From NCBI GenBank assembly GCA_037577475.1, contig CM075195.1, forward strand, positions 24,393,399-24,457,398: a stretch of 64,000 nt of DNA, in the 5' to 3' direction. The notes beneath the pieces were generated by a model that was not told the DNA's origin, made no database searches, and was given only the letters and a program-made list of their open reading frames with translations. The stretch is from Chaunax sp. Z400 (Eukaryota > Chordata > Actinopteri > Lophiiformes > Chaunacidae). This document shows positions 11,536 through 25,624 of the stretch, in pieces (position 1 is the first letter of the stretch; every line of letters starts with the position of its first letter). A program made the position numbers and the translations under genes.

Positions 11536-12644
11536 TTCAAAGCTCAGCAGTAACCCAGTACTGCCCTGTCGCGTATAGGGCAATATATAGGAGGCTACCA
11601 TATATGGAATGAGTTGCATATGGAGGGGTTCACTATGTAGACGGCACAACAGGGAGCATGGCCTACTTTACCACCAGCTGCCTCAAAGTGGGCCTCACTA
11701 ACAGCTAACAGCCATAAACCCCAGGCCCATACAATACAACAAAGCAGCAGTCGAGCCAGAGCTTAGCACACATACACACGCTCAAAATCCCACCACTCGA
11801 AAACCAAACAGCCTCTCCCTATGTTTCCACACAATGATCTTACACAGAGAATTCTGGTCCTGCCATCTCTGGGTTTGATTTAATTTGTTTTCTGAGCTGG
11901 ACAGTCAAACATCACATGTAACATTCTGCTTGAGGAGATTAGGATTTCTTTGTAAGCAGCCATTCCCCAGGTGTTTGGCTCTATACTGTAAACCCTCATC
12001 AAAGGTAAGTTTAGAAATCACAGAGGAGAAGTCTTTTTTAAAATTATTATTAATTTATTTGTTTGTTTGTTTCTCTGAGCTGGCAGCCAACACTGGGTTA
12101 TGCAGAGATTAGAACAGATCCACAGGTATGATCCCAAAGGCTTCTCAAGACCTTCTAATCTCAGGTTGGCTGAGCATTATTTTCCATCCTGATTATTGAG
12201 TGTAGTCATCTACTAGTGTTGATAATTTATTTAACCTCAGTTTAAATCAATGGAATATATGTATAATATATGAAAATGCATGGAAACTTCCAAAGAAATT
12301 TCAATTTCTAAGAAACACTAAAAGTCAGCAAAAGAAAAAGAAATACATGACTGACATGACCAAAAAGCGTTGGAGAGAGGAGAAAATGGAGAGAGGAGAG
12401 AGGGCTCCAGTTTTATACTACATGCCTGTGCATCAAGCAAATGAGCCTTAGGCCATGAAAAGGAAGGAGGGGTTCTGAGCAAGCATGTGTCTCTGTTTGA
12501 AAGCTAATGATGGGCTGTCCCAGTTGGCTACAGAATTATGCCACTGATGTGATTGGTTGGTATGTGACACACCTCCTGACACATGCGCAAAAAACACACA
12601 TACATACAAATAAACAGCCCTCCCTTCAAACAATTTGAATAGGG
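11536..12644. other. non-coding, nothing recognised
   Basis: No supported gene. There is a short TTTG run near 12058-12072. Confidence 0.4.
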
Positions 12645-12860
12645 GCTGGACGATACGGCTTAAATAATACCTTCAAACATATGACACGTGATATGATATT
12701 ATGTGTGTCCTTGTACACATTTTCTCTGATATAAAGTAATGTAAATTCTCTGAGAGTGGCAGAGGACAGATGACAGAGAGGCCCAGGGGCCAGCTGCTTC
12801 TTTGATATGTCATATGTGATATCATATCGTATATGAGGAATACGATACTGAATAAAAGTG
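12645..12860 (+). mobile_element. possible hAT terminus remnant
   Basis: GGGGCTGGACGATACGG resembles the GGGCTG-CACGATA ends of the hAT copies at 32768 and 39323. Palindromic ATATGACACGTGATATGATA-like stretches follow. I found no matching right end or target duplication, so this may be a fragment or chance. Confidence 0.35.
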
Positions 12861-14029
12861 AATTATTTAGTAGTCTGCATTTGGGGCTGACGTTTGTCCA
12901 TCTTTGGTTTTCAGGAAGTTTTTTATTGCATGTGACGTACCGTGCTCTGTGTGTCTGTGTCGGTAAGAACACCAGACCAGAGCAGAGGAGAGTCGAATCA
13001 TTGATCAGGACAGCTACGCACATAAAAGATGCTCATGGTCTGCTCAAATAAATCAAGTGCACATACAAATTACGTAAATTCTATAAATACAATATTTTGT
13101 GCCTTTCTCTTCTGGGGGGGACACTGTGAGAGTATTATGTTCAACAGCTCTAATTTGGATGAATCTTAATCACAGACGTATTGCACAATATACTAAAAAA
13201 AAACAAAGATCTCTCTCCTCCCTCTCTGGTGGTCTGGCCTGGCCTCACACCTCATTAAAGTATAAATTTAGAATATTATAATGATTGCTATGGTATTATA
13301 ACATTTTCCCATTCAGTTATTATATATATAATTATGATATTATTGTTTATTACACTATATGTATATAATATTATATGTAACTAATTATATATCATTTTAC
13401 TAATAATATTCTCATTTCCATTATTATATATGAAAAGTGATATTTCTACTACATCATGTATTTGTTAGCACTCTATATCAACAGGTTTTTTTGTTGTTGT
13501 TGAATTATAGAACTTTCTGTCTTTGTCTCTTTACCTCACATATCATACTCCTCACACCAAACATGCACACACATACACATTACCTGCCTTACTTACTGTA
13601 TTTCTAATCATTACCCCCGACTCTTATCATAACATACATGCCCATAACTGCTTTATGCCATCATCTGTGTGTTAGTCTTGTGTTTTATGTGTGATATTAC
13701 CTTTTTGTTCTTATCACAATGTCACTGATATAAAAAAAAACACAGAGACACTTTTATATGTTGGCAGTTGGACACTAAAACCAAAATTACATACAAAATT
13801 TCAACAATTTATGGTCGATGCTCTAACTGTTGTCATCATCACACAATAGCGTAAAGGAATAAGACTCAATTAAAGATGACATATTCCCCTGACACCTGCA
13901 AAGAATTGTACAGCAAATGCATCAGTCTGTGACATATCTTCCATTCCTTTGGTGACCCTAGAGTAGTGTATATTGTTTAGATACAGGGATGGAGAAAGTG
14001 TCAAAGCTTCAGGGACACCATCAAATCTT
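12861..14029. other. non-coding, AT-rich
   Basis: The stretch 13315-13435 is nearly pure A/T (TATATATAATTATGATATTA type) and low in complexity. Nothing else is recognised. Confidence 0.5.
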
Positions 14030-14485
14030 TTTTCTATGGAAAACACAAAATATAAGGTTTGTTTAAAAATAAAAAATACTAAAAGGCACAACTACTTATG
14101 GTTAATATGTGTAAAGGTTGAAAGAATGTAAATTTTGCAATATATGCTGGACACTTAAGAGACACCTAAAACAACATGTTTCCATGAGAACCATAGAAAA
14201 TAAAGTTAGTATAAAATTCAAGATATCAAAAGCCACAACTACATGATACACATAATTGATGTGTGTGAAGTTTGGAGAAGTTATTATGTGTAGTTTTCCC
14301 AGATATGCTACAGACAAAATGATCATCCTTCAGACTCAACTTGAAAAAATGTTTGAAGGGGAAAAAATCAAACAAATTAACTTGTCGAAAATTCAAAATA
14401 TCGAAAGGCACAAGTACTTATCATCTTTATATATGTGTAAAGTTTGATGATGCTCTGGAAATAAAAACAGACAAACACTCGATGC
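14030..14485 (+). repeat. dispersed repeat family B, three tandem units
   Basis: AAATACTAAAAGGCACAACT (14066), ATTCAAGATATCAAAAGCCA (14215) and ATTCAAAATATCGAAAGGCA (14390) head three diverged units. Each is followed by an ATGTGTAAAGTTTG-like segment, and the spacing is about 150-177 bp. A further copy lies at 27385-27645. The short open frames in it are chance. Confidence 0.65.
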
Positions 14486-16645
14486 AGGTGACTAAATCCA
14501 CCCATCATTTCAGTCAGGGGGATAGAAAGTCAGCTAAGTTTCACAAATATGTTATTTGTGGATGCAACTCAACATTATCATAAAATTTGGAATAAAAAAA
14601 CAAACTGAAAAAGTCAAATAATATAAAAGTGAGCAATCAATCATTAATAAATTATTAACATCCCTAACACACTCTAATGCACATGTGGCATAATGTCCCT
14701 CTGTGCATTATATACAGGCTTCACTTTAAGGTGCTGATCCTTCACTTTTCTCCATCATACAACACACACAGCAAAATCAGAGCACTTTTTAAAAAAAATC
14801 TCTTTCACAAACACCAAAGGAAACCTGCTGGAGATGCTGATTATTAGTATGCTATGCCAGGGTATGCACAACTAAATAGGTGGCTGGTTTATACAGGTAC
14901 TATAATAATAGGCTGGAGAAAACAGATCTGAGAAAAATACAGGTGGGAAAACTGACTCTCTCTCTCTCTCTCTGTCACTCTCCATTAGCGGTGCAGGTGG
15001 ATGCATACAAGCACACACCTCAGTCTGAAAACACACACAGATTCCAACATGGGAAAAACAGCTGTAGAAAGGAATGATCTGTTAGTGAAATAAATCACAC
15101 ATACACACATAGGCGATGCGGGCAGTGTGGGTGTGCAGTAACAACTGAAAGGACATGGGAATTTCAAAATGACGATGCCATCAAAACCCATTTCCCTCAC
15201 TCATTACATTTGAAGGATCAGACACAGATCAGTACACACACCACAGCACAAAAGAAATGTTATACTTATGACACCTCACAAGTGTCCCCTTTTGAGGACA
15301 CTTGTCACACGGAACGCATTTGATGTGTCTGATTGTGTAAAAATGTGTACAAATGCAATCACAGGACAAGGTGTGTGGCAAATACACATCATACGCTGTT
15401 TCACAAAACATCTATGACCTTGTTTGCAGTGCATTGCAGTTCTTCTGCAAACAAAGTACACATGTAATTTTGATCTTTTCGATCAATCCTTTATCATTCA
15501 TCTAATTCACAAGTTAGAACGAGTACTAAAACTGATCATAATCTGATTAGATTCAAATTCCATCTATTTAAGACAATATTTTGAATCTGTTTTTGACCCA
15601 GGCCTGGCCTCCTTCTGTGCTCTCTTTTCTGCCGCCAATCCACAACAGCTGCTTTGAACTTTAGACCTTGTTTTCTACGCGGAGGATGAAAACGAATAGG
15701 CCATCGGGCTTCTGGCAGGCCCACAAGGAAGGGGAGCGGGAGGGGAAAGAGGAAGAGGGGCAGAGACAGAGAGGAGCTTGTAAAGAAAGGAATGAAGTAA
15801 TGAAAAAAAATTAAGGCGCGAAGTAGGCAATGAAAGGGGAAAGTGAGAGAAAGGGAATGAAGGAGCAAAACAGGAAAGGAAATGCTGTGAAGACATGAAA
15901 ACGGTGCTTTAAGAAGCAAGTAAGTAAGGACAAAAGAAAGAAAATGATGATTTTCCATTACCCAGCACATTTTACACAAAACTTTGCTTTTAAGTGTGAT
16001 AATCAGGAAATAGTCTTTACTGTATACAGCTGCTACTTTGACATGGATGTTTAGGGCATAATTCTGCTGGGCCCAGGGGTGTTAAGTGATCTGCCCAAGG
16101 CTGTTCTGACAGCCGGAGACGTGACAATAACCACATTACCACTGTTCTGTGATCATGTGACGCCCACCGCAGGGGTTGAGCTCATTACCGTTATCAACAC
16201 ATTGTTTTGTGCTGGTTGGTGGTCACTTCAGCTTTGCTGCCAAGTCAGTCAAACTCAGGCTGGTGGGCGATTTCTTTTGTGTGCGTGTAAATGTCATTAA
16301 TTCCTTGGCTTGAATACTTGTGATATCTACAGTTAACATTAAGTTGATTGTATTAACACACAACACACAGGCAGAAAAGACAGAGGTGTAAAATACTGTT
16401 GGCGTGAGATTGTGTTGGCATGCTGAAGGCGAACACGTGGTAATGGCCATACAGTTTGAAAATAAACCTTACTGTACGGACTCAAAGACTACCCCACGCT
16501 GACGGTTACTTAATATGTAAATTCCAATGGTTGCTCTTTGTTATTGTTGTGACTTATTTATAGGCTATGACCTACTTTCCGTTAGCTACTCAACATGGCT
16601 GACATACATACGTTCAGGCTATAGCCTAACATCAGACATTTTCCG

Positions 16646-16646
<1 letters not shown>
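14486..16646. other. non-coding
   Basis: Holds a (TC)n run at 14957-14973. The 147-codon minus-strand frame at 15536-15979 lies over a purine-rich plus strand, has no motif and is treated as chance. No gene is seen. Confidence 0.45.

Positions 16647-16720
<74 letters not shown>
16647..16720. repeat. (TG)37 microsatellite
   Basis: 74 bp of uninterrupted TG. The Cys-Val frame across it is an artefact. Confidence 0.98.
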
Positions 16721-16722
<2 letters not shown>

Positions 16723-16948
16723 GTGGGCAGAGGTTAACCACCATGCCGGGGTGATATATGTTTTTTTTTCACCATGGTAAGAAACAATCCATACCGCTGC
16801 AGCCCATTCTGCTTTACAGCTTCAATGTGATGGATGAAGAACTGAGACTGCAATGTACTGAGTACCAACATATTTCTAGGACAGAGCTAATTCATCATCT
16901 AAGTGTGTTTCATATCATTTAGTTTTGCTTTGAAAAGGAAGCTAGAGG
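16721..16948. other. non-coding
   Basis: Nothing recognised between the microsatellite and the palindrome. Confidence 0.4.
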
Positions 16949-17030
16949 TACACTACCAGTCAAAAATTTGGACACAGTTTCCCATTCAAGTGGATGGGAA
17001 ACTGTGTCCAAACTATTGACTGGTAGTGTA
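16949..17030. mobile_element. 82-bp palindromic mariner-like mini-element
   Basis: Two arms of 37 bp (16949-16985 and 16994-17030) are inverted copies with two mismatches and an 8-bp loop. The outer sequence is TACACTACCAGTCAA and the inner shared core is TTTGGACACAGTTTCCCAT. Both outer ends carry TA, the target-site pair used by Tc1/mariner elements. ACACTACC...TTTGGACACA ends are familiar from mariner-like repeats in vertebrates. This is in effect two terminal repeats with almost nothing between them. It can form a long hairpin as single strand or RNA. Confidence 0.85.
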
Positions 17031-17187
17031 TATGAGCAGTGAAACCTGAAGCATTCTGAGCTGAAGTCCTACCACAGGTAAGATTACATAATACTGTACA
17101 AAAAATAAAAATTCATAAAATTCATTCATAAAAAAATCAATTAGTACACATTATTATCGTTTTGTCAAAAAAAGAAGTTTTTCCTAT

Positions 17188-17310
17188 GTTTTTACCAGCG
17201 CCTGGTAGTAATGCAGCTCTACCGCCAGCAAGTGGCAGTAATACACCTACAGGCTGTTAGCAACTGCTATTAAAAAGTGCTTTAAACTGCTATTAAAAAG
17301 AAGAAGAATG
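17188..17310 (+). repeat. possible transposon tail with GGCAGTAAT motifs
   Basis: TGGTAGTAATGCAGCTCTAC and GTGGCAGTAATACACCTAC are tandem-like units, followed by AACTGCTATTAAAAAG twice and an AAGAAGAAG run. This arrangement recurs in fish genomes near transposon tails. I cannot assign the family. Confidence 0.4.
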
Positions 17311-18181
17311 CACCATGACCGCCAGGCAGACAGCAGAAACAGCTGCTGTCAAAAAGTCCAGTGTAGAACTCCTTTGAAAAATAAAGGAAAACGAGGTGCA
17401 GTACCAACTCTGCCAGGTAAAACTATCTTATCACAAGTCAACCACAACTATGCACAATCATTTGCGAGGAAGGTCCATCCACAGTGCAACAATCAATGGC
17501 TAGTTCTGTCAGCAGACGGAGTAACTTTGATGTCAGACGTACAGAACAAACAACACCCATCGTGTCAGAGATGATGGCTTAAGACGTGCTTCCCGTCAGC
17601 TTTGTTGAATGCGGCAGAGTCAGATGGAGTTTGTTGAGCCTGAGTTTGCAGTGACATCTATAGAAAAACTATATAGGGTAGTTGATTAGTCGAATACTGC
17701 CGAGTGATTATCAGTCGGTGTTTTGGCTTGAAATGCAAAAAGACCCTGACAAGACCCTCAGACAAATCTCTGTGCAACACACTGATGAGCTGAGACTCAT
17801 TCACAAGTGATCATTACATTCTTGTCGATTGCTGACCTAGAATATGTGAGTAAGGGCAAAAGGACACCAGCTGCAGAGCCAAAGCAGGGATCCAACCACG
17901 CACAAATGCACTGAAAAACCCTGCCTTCGACAGGATTAAAGGACCATTTCACCATTGTTATCATGCAGTGGATGCTGCTCCCTGAATTTAATGATGGAAC
18001 ATTTTCTAAATCGCATTAAATACTGGAAACAAAATGATTTCAACTGTTTACTTTTGTGTTCACCGCAAAAGCTTCATTTATTCAGATATGAGCAGATCTC
18101 TCACAAACAAGGACAAATCCTCGTTAATTTTTCCGGATGGAGATCGTTGATATCTGTCTCACGGCTCTGTCATTTTCTCTG

Positions 18182-18182
<1 letters not shown>
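17311..18182. other. non-coding
   Basis: The open frame at 17308-17574 is unrecognised and lies next to repeat sequence. Nothing else is supported. Confidence 0.4.

Positions 18183-18272
<90 letters not shown>
18183..18272. repeat. (TG)45 microsatellite
   Basis: 90 bp of uninterrupted TG. Confidence 0.98.
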
Positions 18273-18273
<1 letters not shown>

Positions 18274-21200
18274 CTCCAGTTGTGGGACCTGAGAGACAGT
18301 CGAGGAGCAATAGAGATGCACTCCCTTCCTTTTAACTAAAACTGGTAATAAGCAAATGTAAGTGGTATGATAACGGTCAAGTTTTACATCGTGGTATACC
18401 GTGACACTGGTAATCGCTACAACCTTTGACAAAAGTTGAAAATGGGCTATTTATCTCTTTTCCCTTGATGTCAAAAGGCTTCATGGTCCGGACAGAAGCT
18501 TCTCACGGTCTATATTTGGCCCTCGTTCCGCTAATTGGTGACCACTGCTCTATGCTATCCCTGCATTGCAATGTCAAACAGTGTAATTTCATGCAATTGT
18601 GAGGTTTAGTATCCAATATAAACACAGTTTGTTTGCTAGTTTACACCGCTTAAATGCTAAATGTTCAGAGTTCTTCTTAAACCCTTCACAGAGGAGCTGC
18701 TGTTCAGTTGATGAGCAGGGCTGAACATACTTTTTTTTTTTTTCCCCTATTGTTCTCTGTGGCACCATTAGTTGTTCTCAGGTTTGATTTTGCAATAGGG
18801 ACAATGGCTGTCTGAGTCTGAAGATGCCTCAGCCTTCACTCTGAGGTGGGCCAAATAAAACAGTTAATACTTTCATAGAGGCTTCAGGCCTGATCTCTAA
18901 TGCAAACTTTGATCTGGTGGACAGCAACCATTGGAGAAACAACACACCGGTGGTCTTAAGATTTGTGTATGTCCACATTGGCAAAAGGTTTCTGAGCTAT
19001 TCCAAATAAAACAAATTATACAAGCATTAAAATGCCACATTCAACTAATTAATTTTAGGTTTCTAAGTAAATATGACAAAAAAAAACATCAAATATGACC
19101 TTGTCCTTCCCAAGAAGCCCACCCATAACTTTCACAGACAAACATTTCCATTACATAAAAAAATATGGCCTAAGTACAAACTCAAACTGACTTTAAGTCC
19201 AAATCAAAACCTGAATATGAACTGTCAACATAAGGACAGCGCTAACCTCAAGATAAATACTTTCAGCTGCACAAAAACAGCTGTATATTCCCATTTGACC
19301 TGGGCCAGAAGAAACAGGGAAAACCATTATTTAAAGAACAATGTTTAGGGACTTACAGTATATTCCTCATTCATATACAGTAGCTCGGTAGTTAGCAGGC
19401 ATGGCAGTTCTCGCCCACCCACTGTCAGATTTGGCTTCTTCTTTATTTGGTTTCGTATCATATTTTCAAATGTTTACCTGAATTTCAATGGCACCTTCTA
19501 ATTATGTAGCCAAGTGGACTTAAATGAGTAGTTGGCTGTTTGGCCGGCAGCCAGAGCTCATGGAAAGCTCTGACAGTAAAAGGTCCACAACTAAGAAGTG
19601 TTTCCCTTGTCAGGCTATTGATTATTCAGTCAACTATTTCAACAAACTTATAGAAATGTGTCTACAAACTACTTGCTTGCTTTTTACAAAACTGTATATT
19701 TTTTCAAATGCAGCTTATGGAGAAAAGCAAAAGAAGAAAAGGAAAATAAAATACTGCCAATAAAAAGTGGCTGTCTATAGCCACCTCCGTTTTCTTTATT
19801 TCAATTGCTTAAAAACATTTAATTCTTGTCTGTTTTTGGTTTGGGTGAATACCGTTGATTTAAACACAACATGGATATTAAAGTGTATACAATTCATTTG
19901 CTGACAAATCCTGTCATCAATCATACATTACTCTTGTTATTGTTAAAACAACAATTAACTCAAAAGAAAACATTTCCTATCACATATTATTACTTTTCTC
20001 TACCTGACTGCTCTGTATATTTTCCCTCTTGCAGGTGACATTCTAATATTCCTCCTTCATACATTTGCAACATAACAATGAACTATAACTTTGGCCTAAT
20101 AAAAAATAACAGCGTCAGTGATTGAAATGAACTTAATGATATAAAGGAAACAACATGTCTTCCCAAGCCCAGCAGCGCTGACAGCTACCACTGACCTGTT
20201 ATTATTATAATAGAGACGCCTCCATTTTCCTCCCAGCAGCCAAACCCAGTAGCTTAAACGTCTCCAGTCCTCAAGACAAAATCTCCCTGGAGGCACAGGT
20301 AAAAGTCTTAATTCAATCTCTTCCTCTGATCTTACTCTAGCTGCTTCAATGACTCAGTAATTCACTGATACTCCCTGCTCTCCCCCACCTCACCTTTTCC
20401 TTTCCGTCTACTACTCCCACCGAACCAATGACTTCCTTTTACTTCTCCTCCTCTCTCTTCAACCAGAAACGTGCATACTTGACACAGCAAAAACATGTAC
20501 AGCGTGTAGCTATGTGGCGCGGAGTGGGGGCAAAGGGCCAACAAGGTGAAACCTGAAATTAATGGTTAACCTGTGTCCTGGAGTCAGCAGGGTGAGGGTA
20601 AACTCCACAAATATAGCACAACCCATCCCTGACATGAGGAAAGAGTTCACTGAAAGGACTAAGTGGTGGCGGGAGAAGGGAGTGGAAGGGGTCACGGAGA
20701 GAAAAATGTTTGGAAAATGGGAAATGCAAAGATGCAAATGTAAGGAAAAAGAAATTAAAGGAGGGATGCTCTCAAAGACATAGATTTATAAAATAAAGCA
20801 AAGAGGGACGTGAGGAAAGAAGCAATGTGAATAAGGTTAAAAAACACAAAATAAAATGCACATAGTCCAGAAAGACGGGGAAAGGAAAAAAGCAGAGACT
20901 ATAGTGATGACAAAGAAAATAAAAACAAAAGAAAGTAGCCGGATTCCCTGAACTCAGAGGGAACCTGACAAGAATAACCTCTGGGCAAACATCTTCCACT
21001 TCCACTTGAAATAATCACAACACACTGGTTCCACTCAGATGTAGATGCAGGTCTTTGATGTAGCATTTATTGCTGTATGTTATGTAAACAAGCTAACCAT
21101 TATGCATCTTGGCAATACCACAACCCAAGTATCAAAGCCAGGAGTGAGTGCATTTTATAGGAGGACTGATACCAGACTCATCTTATATTTAGTCTATGAC

Positions 21201-24200
21201 AGAGATAAACAGAATACTAACCTGATAACAACCCCACATTACTCATTATATGATGTAACAAATTCAAATTCAAGTCCAGGTTGATTTTGAATGACCCTGG
21301 CTCACGTTTTCACACGGCTGATTAAGTAGGAAACACTAAGTAGCAACACAAGACCTTTTAAGGATTCGTTTTAAGAATGATTTAAAGTTATGTTTGGGTA
21401 ATGTTGCAGTTTTGATTAATATTAAATCAATATTGTTTAAGACCATTTTTGGCCACTTGCAGGCAACGGAACAAGCTGCAAACACAACATTGTCATAGTT
21501 TTAAATGCCCTGAGGGTAAGACTTGAAATGGTATCATAATATCTGCACTACTGTGTGGAAGTGGGTAACACCTATAAAACCAACTTACAACCATTACAAA
21601 TACAACAGAAAAGAGCGAATAATAAACATTGTAGGATATCAGGAACACACGAACACAGTTTTTAAATTCACATATTTTGAAGTTCATGGATCTAGTTGAA
21701 ATTAAGACTGCAGAAATTATGCTTGATTATGCTTCCAGGCAATATTCAATTAATGTTCTGTGACAGAGAGGGGGCAACAATTTAAGAGTAGACTTAAATC
21801 TAAAAAAAAACATTGTGTTTGTACAACAGTAAAGAGTAAACCAAGGGTGTACACACATTCAATAAAACACCCACTTTTTTGTGTTCAGATACCATTTGTG
21901 AACAAAATCATGGAACCTTTTGACAAACAGATTGAATTAACTACATTATTTAGAGAGAAACACAACAGAAGGATTAATGTGGCCTGATAGGGAACTTTAT
22001 CTCACTTTACTGGCAGAGCAACAATCATCAAATCATTAAAAACAAAGCCATCAGGAAAAAGGTTTCCTTTCAGCAATATTAAATGGATATTGGGTACTTG
22101 CTCCATTAGCAGAGGTTTGTGTGTCATATCTAAAATATCGAACATTCTGGTTTCTTGCTCTGCTAAGACAGAAATTCCGACATTTCTCGCTGTTAAATTC
22201 CCTTTAAATACAAAATAATGAATTGTTAATTGAAAAAAAAATAAAAAAGTAATGTCAGCATGCTAACATATTCCCAGAGAAGAGATAATGTTAACATTGT
22301 GACATTTAGCAACCACTTGACTGACTTGAAGCATTGTTTTGAGGTTGTGTTTTCCCTTCCTAATGTTAAAAAAACAAACAAATAATGGTCAAATTTGATT
22401 TTCTGTGGCTGAATTAATGGATAAATATCTAGTGCATATCTATACAATCAATACACAGTATCTAAATTTTGTATTTGGACTTGCTTGAAGAATCCATTAA
22501 TTGTCCATTGATAAATTTTACTTTGGAGGGAAATGCCAAAGCAGCCTAAAGTAAAGGGTCAACTCCCCCGGTTACAACATAACTGTCTTCATCCCCTCTA
22601 AAGGTAGCAAGGCGATTTCCTTTCTTATATTATTTCTGATTCCACTTTGCTGTAATTCATGGACTAGGCACAGTGACCGCCTAGTGTACAGTTTCAAGCT
22701 TTAAAACTTACAGTGGCAATATTAAGTAAAGCACTCGTTTATCTTCCATTGGAGTGTTGCGTGGGGGTTCTCAGCCCCCAGCCTGTCTAGACTGCCAAGT
22801 ATACATGTGTAAATCTATACAGACCCACACCATCCACCAACAACAAAAGTTCACATTTAAACTTAAACATTGGAATTTGAAGGGGACTTAACAGCATGCT
22901 CTCAGCAAGTTTTACACCAGTAAAACAAACAGGTCAACGAGAAAATAAACACATGAATAACCCAGGAGAGATATAAATCTGTCAGATGTAAGAGGACTGC
23001 CTCATAAAAAAACAGGGATTTCACATAAGAACACTGTGGAGGATACATACAAAAAATATACGTACCTGTATGTACGCACAAAAGCCAAAAACGCGTGCAT
23101 TAAAAAGTGTGTATGTTCCCGTAAAGAAAGCAGTCCACCTGGAAATCTGTACGTGGATCAGAGGCACACCCTGCCCTCTGCATCACCACATTCAAACATA
23201 TATTGCCAATGCAAAGCACCTCATAAAAGCTGTAAATCACGACAACAACTGAGAAGAAGATGAAGAGAAGTCATTCTGACACAGAAATCTAAGGGCTTGT
23301 GGGTGAGGTGAGGGTTAGAGGCACATACGTGTTCATCTAGCAGTGTCACGAGTATCACTGCAGTACTTATACTGTGGGCCTACAGTGATTAAACTGACTG
23401 CCTTGCATTTTGCCAAAATGATGACAACAATTAGTGATATACCTCACCCTGGGATATCATTTGAAAACAAAAGTTTGATCAATCAACACTATTTATTTAA
23501 GTGTTGTTATGGTGAACTTGTCCTGCGTTATGATCATGACTCATAACAATAATATAGAGTGTGAGAAATGTGTTGCAGCTGCAACTCGCTTTACTTTCAG
23601 ACTTCGCTAATTTACACAATCCATATGTCCAAATGGTAAATTGGGATTGGGAGGCCAATCCTGGTCCAATACTCAGCATACACACACATGTAGAAACTGG
23701 ACGCCTCTAGTGCTAATACGCTGAGAATGGACTTCACAGTGCAGTAGAAGACACCTTAATACATGTGTCTGAAGATTTCAGTTGGCTTACAGTCTATCTT
23801 TTCAAATTGAAAGGTGCTTATGGAACAGTTACTGCTCACTACAAGTAAAACGACACAGCTGGTTTTTATGATGATGTGGATCTTTGATTTATCGTTGATA
23901 TTAAGTAAAATTTAATTTTATGAGAGGTATCGTTACACAATCTGGCTTTAATTTCACCACCTTATCATTTGTCACCAGTTTTTTCCAAAATGTTTGAACA
24001 CATGGGTCAGAGTTGATGTATTTTATACATTCTACTGTCAAGTTTTTATAGATCACAACTCTTGGTTGGACGGTAGAGCACACCTCTATGAGGACATGCT
24101 GTGTCAGTATGCAGTGGTTGTAAATGAGACCCCAGGTGACTGTGATAGCCGACATGGTTGTAGGGTTATGATTTATAAACTGAAGTGATGGATCATGAGT

Positions 24201-25414
24201 CTGTGCTTGAAAACACTCACTTCTGCATTCACTGATGCGGTTTGGCAAGCTGTTAAAAGGAGAGGAACTCTAAAGGAGAAGGGCCTCATACTGGAAGTGT
24301 CCAAAAATTCCCAATAATTGTATACATTCAGGGGAACCAAACCCGAGTTTTTGCTAACATTAGTCATAATTTGTTTCACTGACAAAAATCTGTCTCAGAG
24401 TGGATGATAATAGCTTGTTTCAAATTTAAGCTCCAAAGAAACTGATGTAGGTTAAAAAAAAAAAAAATTGATCCGAACCATCAACTCTCTGAGGCGTTAG
24501 GAATCATTAAAAATAAAAAAAAATATGCCTGTCGGTGGCTTTAAAAGAACATAAATGTGTTGAATAGGAATTATATCTTACAACATATAATCTTAATATA
24601 AATAGTAGGTGTGAGACATAATAAAAATATAGAAGAATGTAGGGCATGGATATGGAAAATTGATACTGTAAATGTGATGGAGGAAGAAGGACAGTGGAAT
24701 GTGGGTTGTCGGTTTTATGATGTGGTTCAGATAGAGTTCAAGTGCAAGTAATTAGGTTGGAAAATAAAACAATAAAAGGAAGTATAATAACTGAATGGCA
24801 ATGGGTAAAAGGAAGCTTTGTGTTGTAAAAATGAAAGACAGCAGCAATGTGCTTGGAGTCAGTCAGAATCGTGTCACTTTCAGATTTACCACAACAACCT
24901 GGAGGTGTAAACAAAAAGGTCTCAATTTTTAATGTCTGTAATCTGAGCCAAGTATCTCAGCAAAGAACACTGATACTTACATTCACACACAGGTAAGAGG
25001 TGCCCTGCATTTACTGAAACCTGTAATTGCAAATGACATGCCACTCTACACTGTAGTTTCTGGATATAATTAACTTATTTCAATTAAACAGATTAAAATT
25101 GATCATTTACATATAAGGCTAAATTGATTCCGTTTGTAATGGATTTGTCATTGTTTATCTCTTGAATCGGCAAATGTATTAGTTGCTACGATGTAATTGT
25201 GTGAGTGCATGCTGGTGAAGAAGAAGACGACACAGACAATGAAGCAAAGGAATAATTAAAAGCCAGTGGCACAAAAATTAAAAGCTCCAGAGCATAAACC
25301 TACCTCCTTTAAAGGAAAATGAAAACAGCTTTAAAAGGAATGATTTTATGATAACCATATCCTGATGCAAGAACTATAAAGCAATTGAAGTAAAACAAAA
25401 CCAACTGCATTGAT
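18273..25414. other. long non-coding stretch
   Basis: I see no gene in about 7 kb. Small items: a possible hAT right end TTGGTGACCACTG at 18535-18547; a 6-bp stem hairpin TGGGGG/CCCCCA at 22762-22780; and a perfect 14-bp palindrome GTTGCAGCTGCAAC at 23572-23585. The open frames (for example 23901-24248 minus) have no recognisable motif. Confidence 0.45.
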
Positions 25415-25505
25415 ACCATCTTCTGGATGTGCCTCAAACTCTAATCCCTGACAGGCCCTCCGTTCCACAAAATGTCATTGAAATCCGTCCAGGACTTTAC
25501 AATGT
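25415..25505 (+). repeat. dispersed repeat family D, copy 1
   Basis: TACCATCTTCTGGAT and TTCCACAAAATGTCATTGAA match 33908-33990 (TACCATCTCCTGGAT, TTCCACAAAATGTTATTGAA) in the same orientation. Confidence 0.6.
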
Positions 25506-25624
25506 AACTTTTTATGTCCAAAATGTTACACTAAGTAATTGTACATCCTCTTCTAGTGTATGATGTGAAGACTGCACTATGAAAATTTAATGTAACTCAA
25601 ATGTTTCTCAAGAAAGGCTTACTT

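Noticed and set aside
11128..11578. Overlapping frames of 115-129 codons on both strands
   Set aside because: Overlap in antisense, contain the duplicated repeat, and show no motif.
15536..15979. 147-codon minus-strand frame
   Set aside because: Composition follows the purine-rich plus strand; no domain, no signals, no continuation.
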